Shown piece after piece: positions 45,461 through 54,124 of a stretch of DNA of 64,000 nt (its first letter is position 1; the number at the start of each line of letters is the position of its first letter). Source of the stretch: Geobacter sp. AOG1 (GTDB taxonomy: Bacteria > Desulfobacterota > Desulfuromonadia > Geobacterales > Geobacteraceae). Below the pieces are notes generated by a model. It searched no databases. It was not told the origin of the DNA and saw nothing but the letters and a program-made list of their open reading frames with translations. The stretch is taken from contig NZ_BLIZ01000001.1 in NCBI RefSeq assembly GCF_019972315.1, positions 62,001 to 126,000 of the forward strand. Reading direction: 5' to 3'. A program made the position numbers and the translations under genes.

Positions 45461-46347
45461 GACTACTTATCACCTTCTGCCTGTTCGTCAGCACCGCGAC
45501 CGCTGCGCTTGGCGCCGCAGATAACTTCATCCTCCCCGCCGAGTTGGAGCTCGTGCTTCCGGCAAACGGCAAGGTGCAGGCCGCCTGGGTCGCCCCGCCG
45601 CTGGCCACCGACGAGGTCGCCGCCGCCCGCCTCACCGGCCAGCGCTTTCGCCTCGACCGTCATGCCGCAACCTGGATGCTGCACGGCAAAAAGACCATCA
45701 CTGACCTCGACTCCGGCCACAGCTTCTCCCTGGCCCGACCGATCAACGATTTCATCTGGCTGGATAACGGCGCGCTATTTCTCGCCGGCGAGACCGCCAT
45801 CGGCATCATCCCGCCGCTCACAGCAGACAAGGCGGCGGCACCGGAGGTGCCGCTGGTTCCCTTCCAGCCGGTCGTCAACCTGCCAGCCCAGCAGTGTATG
45901 CTTGCAACCGACGGCAAGGACATCATTTTTGCCTACGGCTACGACCCACAGATTAAGGGCTACGCCCTCTTTGAGCTCTTGAAGGGGTTTTCCGGCTGGC
46001 GGAAGCTGTTTGTTGCCGCTGACAAGATTGCCGATGTCTGCGTCGACGGCCAGACGCTGTATATCGCGGCCGGACGGACGGTCTACCGCCTGCGCCCGGA
46101 GGATAACAAGGCAGCGGTCATCTTTGCCCATCCCCTGGACAACATTACCGGCCTTGCCTGTGGCACTGGCGCCGGCCCGTTTTACGCCACTGCCCGCGGA
46201 ATCGGGGCGGTTAACGGCCTTGAGTTCGTCAAATCCAACTGGACCCAGGTTGCGGTTCGGGGCGACGCGCTCTATCTCTTTATGACCGAGAGCCTCGGCG
46301 TGCTCAGGCTCGACGGTATCCACAACATGCTCGAACAACCCAAATAA
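45457..46347 (+). CDS. Exported protein, possible beta-propeller, unknown function
   Basis: 296 aa from the ATG at 45457 that overlaps the previous stop. A signal peptide (MRLLITFCLFVSTATAALGA) precedes a series of short repeated strand patterns, such as DFIWLDNGALFLAGE, CMLATDGKDIIFAYG, DVCVDGQTLYIAAG and VAVRGDALYLFM. These resemble blades of a beta-propeller. The family is unrecognised. The ankyrin lipoprotein follows 10 bp downstream, so the three are one unit. Confidence 0.7.
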   Translation: MRLLITFCLFVSTATAALGAADNFILPAELELVLPANGKVQAAWVAPPLATDEVAAARLTGQRFRLDRHAATWMLHGKKTITDLDSGHSFSLARPINDFIWLDNGALFLAGETAIGIIPPLTADKAAAPEVPLVPFQPVVNLPAQQCMLATDGKDIIFAYGYDPQIKGYALFELLKGFSGWRKLFVAADKIADVCVDGQTLYIAAGRTVYRLRPEDNKAAVIFAHPLDNITGLACGTGAGPFYATARGIGAVNGLEFVKSNWTQVAVRGDALYLFMTESLGVLRLDGIHNMLEQPK

Positions 46348-46357
46348 GGAGTCTAAT

Positions 46358-47968
46358 ATGCGCGTCAGGAAAGCTTTGCTCGTTATCCTTTTTGCCGCGA
46401 CCGGCTGCGGTTCCCTTACAAGCTGCGCCGTCAACAATACGGTCTCAAACAGCAATCTTGCGAGGCTGCAGTCCATGGTGGCGCAGGGTGTCGACGTGAA
46501 CGCCCAGCGCATCTACGGCTACTCGGAGTTAGACGATGCGGCATACAGGGGCGAGGTGCCAGTGGCCCGATTTCTCTTGGATAACGGTGCGCCGATCAAC
46601 CCGCAGAGAGATGACGGAGTGATACCGCTTGAGACTGCCATCTGGCGAGGCCATACCCAATTAGTACGGTTCCTGATTGGGCGCGGTGCCAATGTGAACC
46701 ACGTCAATCCTGTTTACGGGACCACGCCGCTCATGATATGCGGCGAGTACGGCAACGCCGAGATGGCCCGACTCCTTATCGCCGCCGGCGCGAGTCTGAC
46801 AGCGAAAGACAAGGACAACAGGACCGCGGTCTACTATGCCACCGACAACAAGAAACTGGACGTTCTCGGCGTGTTCCGTAAGGCTGGTGCGACAGTACCC
46901 TATACGGGAAAAGCGGACAGGGACGTCGTAATCGCCGCGATCGCGGGAGACAAGGGAAAGGTGCTTGAACTCATCGCAGCCGGTATCGATCCCAATAGTG
47001 AGATCGAGGAAGACCGTCATCTGCTCACGTCCGCCGTTGACGCCAACTGGCCCGATGTCGTGGCGCAGCTCCTCGGAAAAGGGGCCGATGCCAATGATTT
47101 GGACCGCGATGGCTGGACCGCCATGATGCATGCCGCAATGGAAAACCAGACGGAGACGCTCAAGGCATTCGCTATGGCAGGCGTGAAGATGTCCTATACC
47201 GGCGAGGTCAAGGACGACCTGCTCGTCGCCGTCCTTATGGGCGACCGGGACAAGATCGCTACCCTCGTCGCGCAGAAGGCTGATGTGAACTCCCGTTACC
47301 GCTACAACTCGCCCCTGTTGAACTATGCCGTCTACAAAAAAGACCTGGCCATGGCGAACCTGTTGCTGGACAACAAGGCCGACCCCAACCTCGCCAATGA
47401 CAGCGGCATCAGCCCGTTTTTCATATCGCTGATGAAGAACGATCGGCCTATGGTCAAGCTGATGCTCGACCGGGGAGCCAACGTCAACGCCACGAATCCT
47501 TCCGGCTTCTCAGCGCTGATGTACGCCATCGCCTACACCGACACCACCACCGTCAAGGAGTTGCTCGACCGGGGCGCCCAGCCGGACGCCGCTGCTGTAA
47601 TCCTCTCCCGCGGCGGCAACACCTACCACCCGAAGGTCAACCTGCCGGAGATAACGGCCCTCATCCGGCCGGAAGTGCTCCGTCGTCAGATGCTCAGGGC
47701 GCAGGCAGCCGTGGAGACCGCCCAGACTCCGGCGGATTATCAGAACGCTATCCAGGAGTACGAAATCGCCCGCAGGGTCGCCCCCGACACAGCTGAGATC
47801 TACTACAACCTGGGGCTCGTCCAGGACAAGGCGGGAGCCTACGGCGATGCGATTCAGAACCTGCGTGAGTACCTGCGGCTCGCGGCTGCGGCAGGCGATG
47901 CCCAGGCGGTAAAAGACATGATTTACAAGCTGGAATACAAGCGGGACCAGGCAGCCAGGACGCGCTAA
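46358..47968 (+). CDS. Ankyrin-repeat lipoprotein with C-terminal TPR
   Basis: 536 aa. The N-terminus has a lipoprotein-type signal (ATGC, Cys17, or LTSC, Cys23). About nine to ten ankyrin repeats follow; clear units include [56 protein letters not shown] and [22 protein letters not shown]-like tail ([21 protein letters not shown]) ends the protein. It should be a protein-binding scaffold in the periplasm or on a membrane face and probably assembles with the two upstream exported proteins. comM fragment 2 begins 4 bp after its stop codon. Confidence 0.85.
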   Translation: MRVRKALLVILFAATGCGSLTSCAVNNTVSNSNLARLQSMVAQGVDVNAQRIYGYSELDDAAYRGEVPVARFLLDNGAPINPQRDDGVIPLETAIWRGHTQLVRFLIGRGANVNHVNPVYGTTPLMICGEYGNAEMARLLIAAGASLTAKDKDNRTAVYYATDNKKLDVLGVFRKAGATVPYTGKADRDVVIAAIAGDKGKVLELIAAGIDPNSEIEEDRHLLTSAVDANWPDVVAQLLGKGADANDLDRDGWTAMMHAAMENQTETLKAFAMAGVKMSYTGEVKDDLLVAVLMGDRDKIATLVAQKADVNSRYRYNSPLLNYAVYKKDLAMANLLLDNKADPNLANDSGISPFFISLMKNDRPMVKLMLDRGANVNATNPSGFSALMYAIAYTDTTTVKELLDRGAQPDAAAVILSRGGNTYHPKVNLPEITALIRPEVLRRQMLRAQAAVETAQTPADYQNAIQEYEIARRVAPDTAEIYYNLGLVQDKAGAYGDAIQNLREYLRLAAAAGDAQAVKDMIYKLEYKRDQAARTR

Positions 47969-47971
47969 ACT

Positions 47972-48143
47972 AGGCCATCGTATGCTGGAGCTGGTCACCG
48001 ACCGTCTCGGCCTCTCCGCCCGCTCCTACACCCGCATCCTCAAGGTAGCCCGGACCATCGCCGACCTGGCGGGGAGTGACGGCATCCGGGAGAACCACAT
48101 CTCCGAGGCGATACAGTACCGGAGTTTGGATCGGAAGACGTGA
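47972..48143 (+). pseudogene. comM: comM fragment 2 (codons about 453-509)
   Basis: Starts at AGGCCATCGTATGCTGG, four bases after the ankyrin gene stop, and runs to TGA at 48141-48143, ending LDRKT. It matches the C-terminal 57 codons of comM almost exactly and shares its left boundary (AGGCCATCG) with fragment 3. It cannot make a ComM protein. Confidence 0.93.
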
Positions 48144-48184
48144 GAGGGGGGGGAAGCGTTGCTCCGCGGGAATCAACCGTGCAA

Positions 48185-48200
48185 TGGCCGGTAAATTGCC
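48185..48200 (+). promoter_or_regulatory. Candidate sigma-54 promoter upstream of the riboswitch
   Basis: TGGCCGGTAAATTGCC has GG (48186-48187) and GC (48198-48199) 10 bp apart with TTGC intact. A transcript from here would have a leader of about 125 nt before the aptamer. The stretch 48144-48337 holds no gene and becomes AT-rich toward the aptamer. Confidence 0.4.
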
Positions 48201-48337
48201 ATATGACAATTCATTATCTATTTAATAATGCTAATGAATTATCTATAAAATCAAGAGTAGTCGCAGGGGAACAGGTATTCCCGACAGTTAATAAAATAGG
48301 AATGAAATTTGCATAATTTACAAATTGTTTTCTGGTA

Positions 48338-48425
48338 TTGCCATCGAAAGGGTAAACCACGGGTAACCGTGGGACACAAAGCTACCATCCAGTTATTGCT
48401 GGATAGCGGGGCTGTCGAAATGGCT
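48338..48425 (+). ncRNA. Cyclic di-GMP-I (GEMM) type riboswitch aptamer
   Basis: P1 is formed by GCCAT (48340-48344) and ATGGC (48420-48424). The core AAAGGGTAAACC leads into a hairpin CCACGG-GTAA-CCGTGG with a GNRA loop, then GGGACACAAAGCTA. A second hairpin, CATCCAG/CTGGATAG, and the conserved TAGCGGGGCT segment follow. These are the GEMM-I elements, with ACACAAAGC where GACGCAAAGC is usual. The ligand-contact G in AGGG is retained, which favours c-di-GMP over cGAMP, but specificity needs testing. An intrinsic terminator lies 15 bp downstream, and the RCC1 gene starts 107 bp after it. Confidence 0.85.
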
Positions 48426-48439
48426 GGGAGAAGTGAATG

Positions 48440-48470
48440 AAAGCCCACCGTTTTGACGGAGGGCTTTTTT
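48440..48470 (+). terminator. Riboswitch-linked intrinsic terminator
   Basis: The arms AAAGCCC-A-CCG and CGG-A-GGGCTTT with a TTTTGA loop are followed by a run of six T. Its position right after the aptamer and before the RCC1 gene fits transcriptional control by ligand binding. Confidence 0.8.
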
Positions 48471-48577
48471 CTTACTGGCGAGAGGGAGACGGGCGTTTTC
48501 GTTCATAACGCCTGGAACAGCGACATCACTACCTTACGATACATTCTCTATTGCTGCTTAAAAGGAGGTTACCCAGG

Positions 48578-51547
48578 ATGAAAGTTGTCTACACCCTGAT
48601 TTGCTTCGTCTTACTGGTTCTTGGCTTCGCGCTGTCGAACCCGGCACAGGCCGCTGTCACTCCCCAGATCGCCGCGGGTGGTGTGCACACCGTGGCGCTG
48701 AAAAACGACGGCACGGTTTGGACCTGGGGGTATAACAACAACGGTCAGTTGGGGGATGGCACCACTACCGACCGCTGGACGCCGGTGCAGGTGAGCGGCC
48801 TCTCCGGCATAACCGCCATCGCCGCGGGTTGGTACCACACCGTGGCGCTGAAAAACGACGGCACGGTCTGGGCCTGGGGGTATAACCGCTACGGCCAGCT
48901 GGGGGATGGCACCACTACCAACCGCCTGACACCGGTGCAGGTGAGCGGCCTCTCCGGCATAACCGCAATCGCCGCGGGTGATATGCACACCGTGGCGCTG
49001 AAAAACGACGGCACTGTCTGGGCCTGGGGCTGGAACAGCGATGGCCAACTGGGGGATGGCACCATTACCGCCCGCTGGATGCCGGTGCAGGTGAGCGGCC
49101 TCTCCGGCATAACCGCCATCGCCGCGGGTATGTCCCACACCGTGGCACTGAAAAACGACGGCACGGTCTGGACATGGGGGTATAACATGTACGGCCGGCT
49201 GGGGGATGGCACCATTACCGCCCGCTGGATGCCGGTGCAGGTGAGCGGACTCTCCGGCATAACCGCCATCGCCGCGGGTTGGTCCCACACCGTGGCGCTG
49301 AAAAACGACGGCACGGTCTGGGCCTGGGGCTGGAACAGCGATGGCCAGCTGGGGGATGGCACCACTACCGACCGCCTGACGCCGGTGCAGGTGAGCAGCC
49401 TCGCCGGCATAACCGCCATCACCGCGGGTAATTACCACACCGTGGCGCTGAAAAACGACGGCACGGTCTGGGCCTGGGGGTTGAACAGCAGCGGCCAACT
49501 GGGGGATGGCACCACTACCGCCCGCTGGACGCCGGTGCAGGTGAGCGGCCTCTCCGGCATAACCGCCATCGCCGCAGGTCTGTATCACACAGTGGCCGTG
49601 AAAAACGACGGCACGGTCTGGGCCTGGGGGGGTAACATTAACGGCCAGCTGGGGGATGGCACTATTACCGCCCGCTGGACGCCGGTACAGGTGAGCGGCC
49701 TCTCCGGCATAACCGCCATCACCGCGGGTATGTACCACACCGTGGCGCTGAAAAACGACGGCACGGTCTGGGCCTGGGGGAGTAGCAGCTCCGGCCAGCT
49801 GGGGGATGGCACCACTACCTACATACGCACGACGCCAGTGCAGGTGAGCGGCCTCTCCGGCATAACCGCCATCGCCGCAGGTCTGTATCACACAGTGGCC
49901 GTGAAAAACGACGGCACGGTCTGGGCCTGGGGCTGGAACAGCAACGGTCAGCTGGGGGATGGCACCACTACCGACCGCTGGACTCCGGTGCAGGTGAGCG
50001 GCCTTTCCGGCATAACCGCAATCGCTGCAGGTGGATTCATAGATGGATCCCACACCGTGGCGCTGAAAAACGACGGCACGGTCTGGGCTTGGGGGTATAA
50101 CGTCTCCGGCCAGCTGGGGGATGGCACCACTACCGACCGCTGGACTCCGGTGCAGGTGAGCGGCCTTTCCGGCGTAACCGCCATTGCCGCAGGTTTTTCG
50201 TACACCGCGGCGCTGAAAAACGACGGCACGGTCTGGGCTTGGGGGTATAACGGCAAAGGCCAGCTGGGGGATGGCACCTCCAGCACCCGCACGACGCCTG
50301 TGCAGGCGAGCATCCTCTCCGGCATAACCGCCATCGCCTCGGGTGGATCCCACACCGTGGCGCTGAAAAACGACGGCACTGTCTGGGGCTGGGGTGATAA
50401 CAGTGCCGGCCAACTGGGGGATGGCACCACTACCAACCGCCTTACGCCGGTGCAGGTGAGCGGCCTCTCCGGCATAACCGCCATCGCCGCAGGTATGTAC
50501 CACACCGTGGCGCTGAAAAACGACGGCACGGTCTGGGTTTGGGGGAGTAGCAGTTCCGGCCAGCTGGGGGATGGCACCACTACCACCCACACGACGCCAG
50601 TGCAGGTGAGCGGCCTCTCCGGCATAACCGCCATCGCCGCGGGTGGTATGCACACCGTTGCGCTGAAAATCGACGGCACGGTCTGGGCCTGCGGGGATAA
50701 CGGCAACGGCCAGCTGGGGGTCGCGGTGAAAATCACACCCCACCCGGCGCTGATAAACCTTGATGCCACTTCGCCTCTCGTCTCTGCAGTTGCCGCCAAG
50801 ATCGGCATCTTCAGCAATGGCTACTGGTACCTCGATACAAACCGCAACTGGGCCTGGGATGGTCCCCCCACGGACACTCTCAGCATATTCGGACTGAACA
50901 TTCCCGGAGCAATCCCGGTGGTCGGGGACTGGAACGGTGACGGCAAGATCAAGATTGGTGTGTTCATTAACGGCATCTGGTATCTCGACATGAACGGCAA
51001 CGGTCAATGGGACGGCGAAGGGATCGACGTCCGGGGGGTGTTCGGCACAGGAATTCCTAATGCAATCCCCGTGGTCGGAGACTGGACCGGTGACGGAAAG
51101 ACCAAGATCGGTATTTATGCTGACGGCATCTGGTACCTGGACGTAAACCGGAACTGGGCCTGGGATGGCGAAGTGATAGATGTGCGGGGTGTGTTCGGCC
51201 TCGGCCTTCCCAATGCCAAGCCCGTCGTAGGGGACTGGAACGGCGATGGCATAACCGAGATCGGCGTGTACAGTGAAGGACACTGGTATCTGGACAAGAA
51301 CAGAAACTGGGCCTGGGACGGCGAGCCTACGGACACGCATGGCGTATTCGGCAACGGCCTGCCGAACGTGGTCCCGGTGACCGGAGACTGGAACGGCGAT
51401 GGCATCGCCAAGATCGGCGTGTACAGCGATGGGAACTGGTACCTGGACAAGAACAACAATTGGGCCTGGGACGGTGAGCCAACCGACACCTATGGCGTCT
51501 TCGGCATCGGCGTGCCGAACGCGGTCCCGGTGGTTGGGAACTGGTAA
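48578..51547 (+). CDS. Secreted RCC1-repeat protein with C-terminal FG-GAP-like repeats
   Basis: 989 aa from the ATG at 48578, 9 bp after AAAGGAGGT. The signal peptide ends NPAQA|AV. Fourteen RCC1-type repeats of about 50 residues follow (HTVALKNDGTVWAWGYN, GQLGDGTTT, PVQVSGLSGITAIAAG), enough for two seven-bladed propellers. The last unit is imperfect. After a linker come five repeats of about 50 residues built on IGVYxxGxWYLDxNxNWAWDG and VVGDWNGDG, whose Asp/Asn loops suggest calcium binding. It is probably a surface or extracellular adhesin-like protein. It is controlled by a c-di-GMP-type riboswitch, which suits a biofilm role. The repeat DNA is also nearly identical from unit to unit. 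Confidence 0.9.
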   Translation: MKVVYTLICFVLLVLGFALSNPAQAAVTPQIAAGGVHTVALKNDGTVWTWGYNNNGQLGDGTTTDRWTPVQVSGLSGITAIAAGWYHTVALKNDGTVWAWGYNRYGQLGDGTTTNRLTPVQVSGLSGITAIAAGDMHTVALKNDGTVWAWGWNSDGQLGDGTITARWMPVQVSGLSGITAIAAGMSHTVALKNDGTVWTWGYNMYGRLGDGTITARWMPVQVSGLSGITAIAAGWSHTVALKNDGTVWAWGWNSDGQLGDGTTTDRLTPVQVSSLAGITAITAGNYHTVALKNDGTVWAWGLNSSGQLGDGTTTARWTPVQVSGLSGITAIAAGLYHTVAVKNDGTVWAWGGNINGQLGDGTITARWTPVQVSGLSGITAITAGMYHTVALKNDGTVWAWGSSSSGQLGDGTTTYIRTTPVQVSGLSGITAIAAGLYHTVAVKNDGTVWAWGWNSNGQLGDGTTTDRWTPVQVSGLSGITAIAAGGFIDGSHTVALKNDGTVWAWGYNVSGQLGDGTTTDRWTPVQVSGLSGVTAIAAGFSYTAALKNDGTVWAWGYNGKGQLGDGTSSTRTTPVQASILSGITAIASGGSHTVALKNDGTVWGWGDNSAGQLGDGTTTNRLTPVQVSGLSGITAIAAGMYHTVALKNDGTVWVWGSSSSGQLGDGTTTTHTTPVQVSGLSGITAIAAGGMHTVALKIDGTVWACGDNGNGQLGVAVKITPHPALINLDATSPLVSAVAAKIGIFSNGYWYLDTNRNWAWDGPPTDTLSIFGLNIPGAIPVVGDWNGDGKIKIGVFINGIWYLDMNGNGQWDGEGIDVRGVFGTGIPNAIPVVGDWTGDGKTKIGIYADGIWYLDVNRNWAWDGEVIDVRGVFGLGLPNAKPVVGDWNGDGITEIGVYSEGHWYLDKNRNWAWDGEPTDTHGVFGNGLPNVVPVTGDWNGDGIAKIGVYSDGNWYLDKNNNWAWDGEPTDTYGVFGIGVPNAVPVVGNW

Positions 51548-51566
51548 AAGAAACAATGACTGCCGT

Positions 51567-51596
51567 AAAGGGCTTGGCAATTGCCAAGCCCTTTTT
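51567..51596 (+). terminator. Terminator of the RCC1 gene
   Basis: A perfect palindrome AAAGGGCTTGGC-AATT-GCCAAGCCCTTT followed by TT, 20 bp after the stop codon. The A-run on its left would also let it work from the opposite side. Confidence 0.9.
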
Positions 51597-51641
51597 CATG
51601 GCTTATTTGTTTCTGAAGTGTAATTTGCAACTATACAAATA

Positions 51642-51851
51642 AGGCCATCGGATGCTGGAGCTGGTCACTGACCTTCTCGGCCTATCCGCCCGCTCCTACA
51701 CCCGCATCCTCAAGGTCGCACGCACCATCACCAACCTGGCGGGGAGCGACGGCATCCGGGAGAACCACATCTCCGAGGCGATCCAGTACCGGAGCCTGGA
51801 CAGGAAGACCATGTGATCTATCATTTCTGTCCCCATTATTCCATAATGCAT
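51642..51851 (+). pseudogene. comM: comM fragment 3 (codons about 453-509 plus downstream tail)
   Basis: Begins at AGGCCATCGGATGCTGG, exactly where fragment 2 begins, and runs to TGA at 51814-51816 (ending LDRKTM). Some residues differ (TDLLGLS; TITNLAG for TIADLAG). The 35 bp after the stop (CTATCATTTCTGTCCCC and onward) match the tail of fragment 1, so the copied unit extends beyond the gene. Confidence 0.93.
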
Positions 51852-51862
51852 CCTTATAGAAA

Positions 51863-51891
51863 TTGACACTCCTGGGCGTCTATGCTAAGAA
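51863..51891 (+). promoter_or_regulatory. Candidate sigma-70 promoter of the Cys-rich peptide gene
   Basis: TTGACA at 51863-51868 is perfect. A 17-bp spacer leads to TAAGAA (51886-51891), a weak -10. The ATG is 20 bp further on. Confidence 0.35.
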
Positions 51892-51910
51892 CGTGGTCGC
51901 GAGCCACACT

Positions 51911-52225
51911 ATGAAAATCATATCCGTAATTCTCATAATCTCCTATCTCTTGCTACCTGCAATCTGCTTCGCGCACCCGTGTGAGACGCTTTCATCTAAT
52001 TCACACCTTAGTACTATTGCACCTGATGCTTCCAGTGATAGTATGCTCGACCACGATTCAGACTACTGCGAAACGACCTGCTGCTGCGCCGGGCACGTTC
52101 CTCTACCCCCATTCCCAGAAATCCCCTCTGCCGACTTGGCAGCCAAGCAACCGCCATATGAACCCCATCTTGCACTGCCACGGCTTATGGACAGGATTGT
52201 TGTCCCTCCGCAGAACCTTTCCTGA
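51911..52225 (+). CDS. Small exported Cys/His-containing protein, unknown function
   Basis: 104 aa from the ATG at 51911. A signal peptide (MKIISVILIISYLLLPAICFA) precedes HPC, an acidic-His stretch (DHDSDYC) and ETTCCCAGHVP, a likely metal-binding cluster. Similar short proteins are found in Geobacter metal-resistance operons. The second CDF exporter lies 750 bp downstream, so a metal link is plausible. No catalytic domain is present. There is no strong ribosome site. Confidence 0.6.
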   Translation: MKIISVILIISYLLLPAICFAHPCETLSSNSHLSTIAPDASSDSMLDHDSDYCETTCCCAGHVPLPPFPEIPSADLAAKQPPYEPHLALPRLMDRIVVPPQNLS

Positions 52226-52504
52226 AACAAATCCAACGTTGATGTAACCTCATAGGTTGTATCAGTACCCGGAAGTCCCTGCTGAATTAAGACGTATGGT
52301 CGGTCGCTCAGGCAACCGACGTGACTGATCGTGGCAGTCGTCGGCAGCACGATTCTTGACATCGAGACTGTCATTATAGTTCTGCCCGGTCTGTCAATCG
52401 TCAGCATATTTGCCACCGACGTTGTCTTGTCCACGGGGCAGGAGCGGACAAATCCCACAATAACCGTAGGAATAACACCCCATCAGACCATAAGGAGAAA
52501 AAAT
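52226..52504. other. Unassigned region
   Basis: No convincing gene. A plus-strand frame that leads into the zinc-ribbon gene and a minus-strand frame that runs across the Cys-rich gene are both open but have no ribosome site or recognisable family. AAGGAGAAAAA at about 52490 is the ribosome site of the next gene. Confidence 0.4.
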
Positions 52505-52792
52505 ATGAAATGCCCCGTATGCACAGGAGTAGACCTTAAAATGGCCGATCGCCAGGGAGTAGAAATCGATTATTGCCCCGAATGCCGTGGAGTATGGCTC
52601 GACCGGGGAGAGCTCGATAAAATCATCGAGCGGTCAGGCGTCCAGACACCCACCTACACGCAGCCGGAGCCGCAAGTCCAGCAGCCTGGCTACCATCAGC
52701 CACATTACGAAAAGAAACATCATGACGATCATGGCTACGGCCATAACGGTCAATACAGGAAAAAGAACTGGCTGTCGGAGTTGTTCGATTAA
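52505..52792 (+). CDS. Zinc-ribbon (TFIIB-type zf) small protein
   Basis: 95 aa from the ATG at 52505. Two CxxC knuckles (CPVCTG and CPECRG) with the family motif GVWLDRGELDKII define the zf-TFIIB-like group. The second half is Gln/His-rich (HYEKKHHDDHGYGHNG) and ends WLSELFD. The ribbon binds one zinc; the His stretch may bind more. Such proteins are widespread and have no established role. The hairpin TACGGGAG/CTCCCGTA at 52819-52844 lies downstream. Confidence 0.8.
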   Translation: MKCPVCTGVDLKMADRQGVEIDYCPECRGVWLDRGELDKIIERSGVQTPTYTQPEPQVQQPGYHQPHYEKKHHDDHGYGHNGQYRKKNWLSELFD

Positions 52793-52970
52793 CGGATGTT
52801 TTTGCAATCGGAATCTACTACGGGAGTGGGCGACCCCTCCCGTAACGTTATGAGCACCCATGGCACCGGAGAATACGCATCATAGAACAGATTGTATCGA
52901 TTGTACTCATCAGCGCAGTGGGGGCAACTGACACGTTCAACGTGATTATGACGGCAGCAGGAGTAACGCA

Positions 52971-53915
52971 ATGATCCAATCACCTGAAGTCCAGGCGGCC
53001 AAAAGCAGGGCCGCAACCCTGTCAATAGCTTCGAATACGATACTGATTGCCCTTAAGCTGGCAGTCGGCATCATGATGCAGTCAGTCAGCGTCATCTCCG
53101 AAGCCGTCCATTCCGGGCTCGACCTTATAGCAGCGATAATTGCCTGGTTTTCGATCAGGGAGTCGGGCAAGCCTGCCGATGACGAGCACCGCTTCGGTCA
53201 CGGCAAGATCGAGAATGTGGCCGGGACCATAGAGGCAGTGCTCATCTTTGGTGCGGCCTTCTATATCATCTGGGAAGCGGCACATAAGCTACGAGCAGGA
53301 GCGGTGGAGATCGAGAGCCTGGGGTTAGGGGCAGCAGTGATGGGCGTTTCTGCCATGGCAAACTACCTTGTCTCCCGGCATCTGCTGAACGTGGCGATCA
53401 AGACCGATTCGGTGGCACTGGAAGCCGATGCACTGCACCTGAGAACCGATGTGTACACCTCTGTCGGCGTGCTTGGAGGTCTCGTGGCCATCAAGCTCAC
53501 CGGCATCGCAATGCTCGACCCTGTCATCGCCATCGTCGTGGCGCTCATGATCATAAAAGCCGCCTGGGACCTCACCAAAGCGGCATTTTTCCATGTTCTG
53601 GACGTCAAGCTTCCCGATGACGAGGAATCGTTGATTCATGACGTGATGGATCTTTACAGAAGCCGGTTCATCGAGTACCACAAGCTGCGTACCCGCAAGT
53701 CAGGTCATGTCAGGCACATCGACATGCATCTGGTGGTGCCGAAACAAATGACCGTGGAAGAAGGGCATACGCTTGCCCATCAGATCACGGCAGATATTGA
53801 GAAATGCCTGCCCCACTGTCATATTCTGGTGCATATCGAACCCTGCCCTGGGGGGTGTGATTCGTGCGCTATCGAATGTCCGAAACGATATGTAAGTTCT
53901 CCGGCTGTCCCTTGA
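52971..53915 (+). CDS. Cation diffusion facilitator (FieF-like)
   Basis: 314 aa after AGGAG. Six helices carry the DxxxD-type sites of Fe/Zn exporters: [18 protein letters not shown] in helix 2 and [20 protein letters not shown] in helix 5. The [11 protein letters not shown] loop follows helix 2. The C-terminal domain has [18 protein letters not shown] and a Cys-rich end ([14 protein letters not shown]) that is unusual for FieF and could bind metal. It differs in sequence and tail from the CDF at 26050-27048. It closes the metal-related part of island D. Confidence 0.9.
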   Translation: MIQSPEVQAAKSRAATLSIASNTILIALKLAVGIMMQSVSVISEAVHSGLDLIAAIIAWFSIRESGKPADDEHRFGHGKIENVAGTIEAVLIFGAAFYIIWEAAHKLRAGAVEIESLGLGAAVMGVSAMANYLVSRHLLNVAIKTDSVALEADALHLRTDVYTSVGVLGGLVAIKLTGIAMLDPVIAIVVALMIIKAAWDLTKAAFFHVLDVKLPDDEESLIHDVMDLYRSRFIEYHKLRTRKSGHVRHIDMHLVVPKQMTVEEGHTLAHQITADIEKCLPHCHILVHIEPCPGGCDSCAIECPKRYVSSPAVP

Positions 53916-54124
53916 TAGTATGGTTGATATTCCTGAGACAACCCTCCATGCCCGGATAACCCGCGGTTGGGCTGGCCGGCGTGCGGCGTGGCTTTCGATG
54001 GTCGGCTTTGCCGCTACCATTTTTTGCTATCTCGGGGTGAATCTTCTTCTTTCAGGTTTGCACAGTTACGGAGGATAAACTGCGAGGGATGATGTCGAAG
54101 ATAACCTCGTTTGAGGGAGGAAAC

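Noticed and set aside
48665..50730. Regular repeats as a possible CRISPR array
   Set aside because: The period of about 150 bp is in frame, and the units encode RCC1 motifs. There are no short direct repeats with unique spacers.
48611..51580. Open minus-strand frame of 989 codons opposite the RCC1 gene
   Set aside because: The RCC1 repeat units lack stops on the other strand by composition. The plus strand has a signal peptide, ribosome site and riboswitch.
52063..52458. Minus-strand frame across the Cys-rich gene and the following gap
   Set aside because: No ribosome site or known family, and it conflicts with a signal peptide gene on the plus strand. The region is left unassigned.
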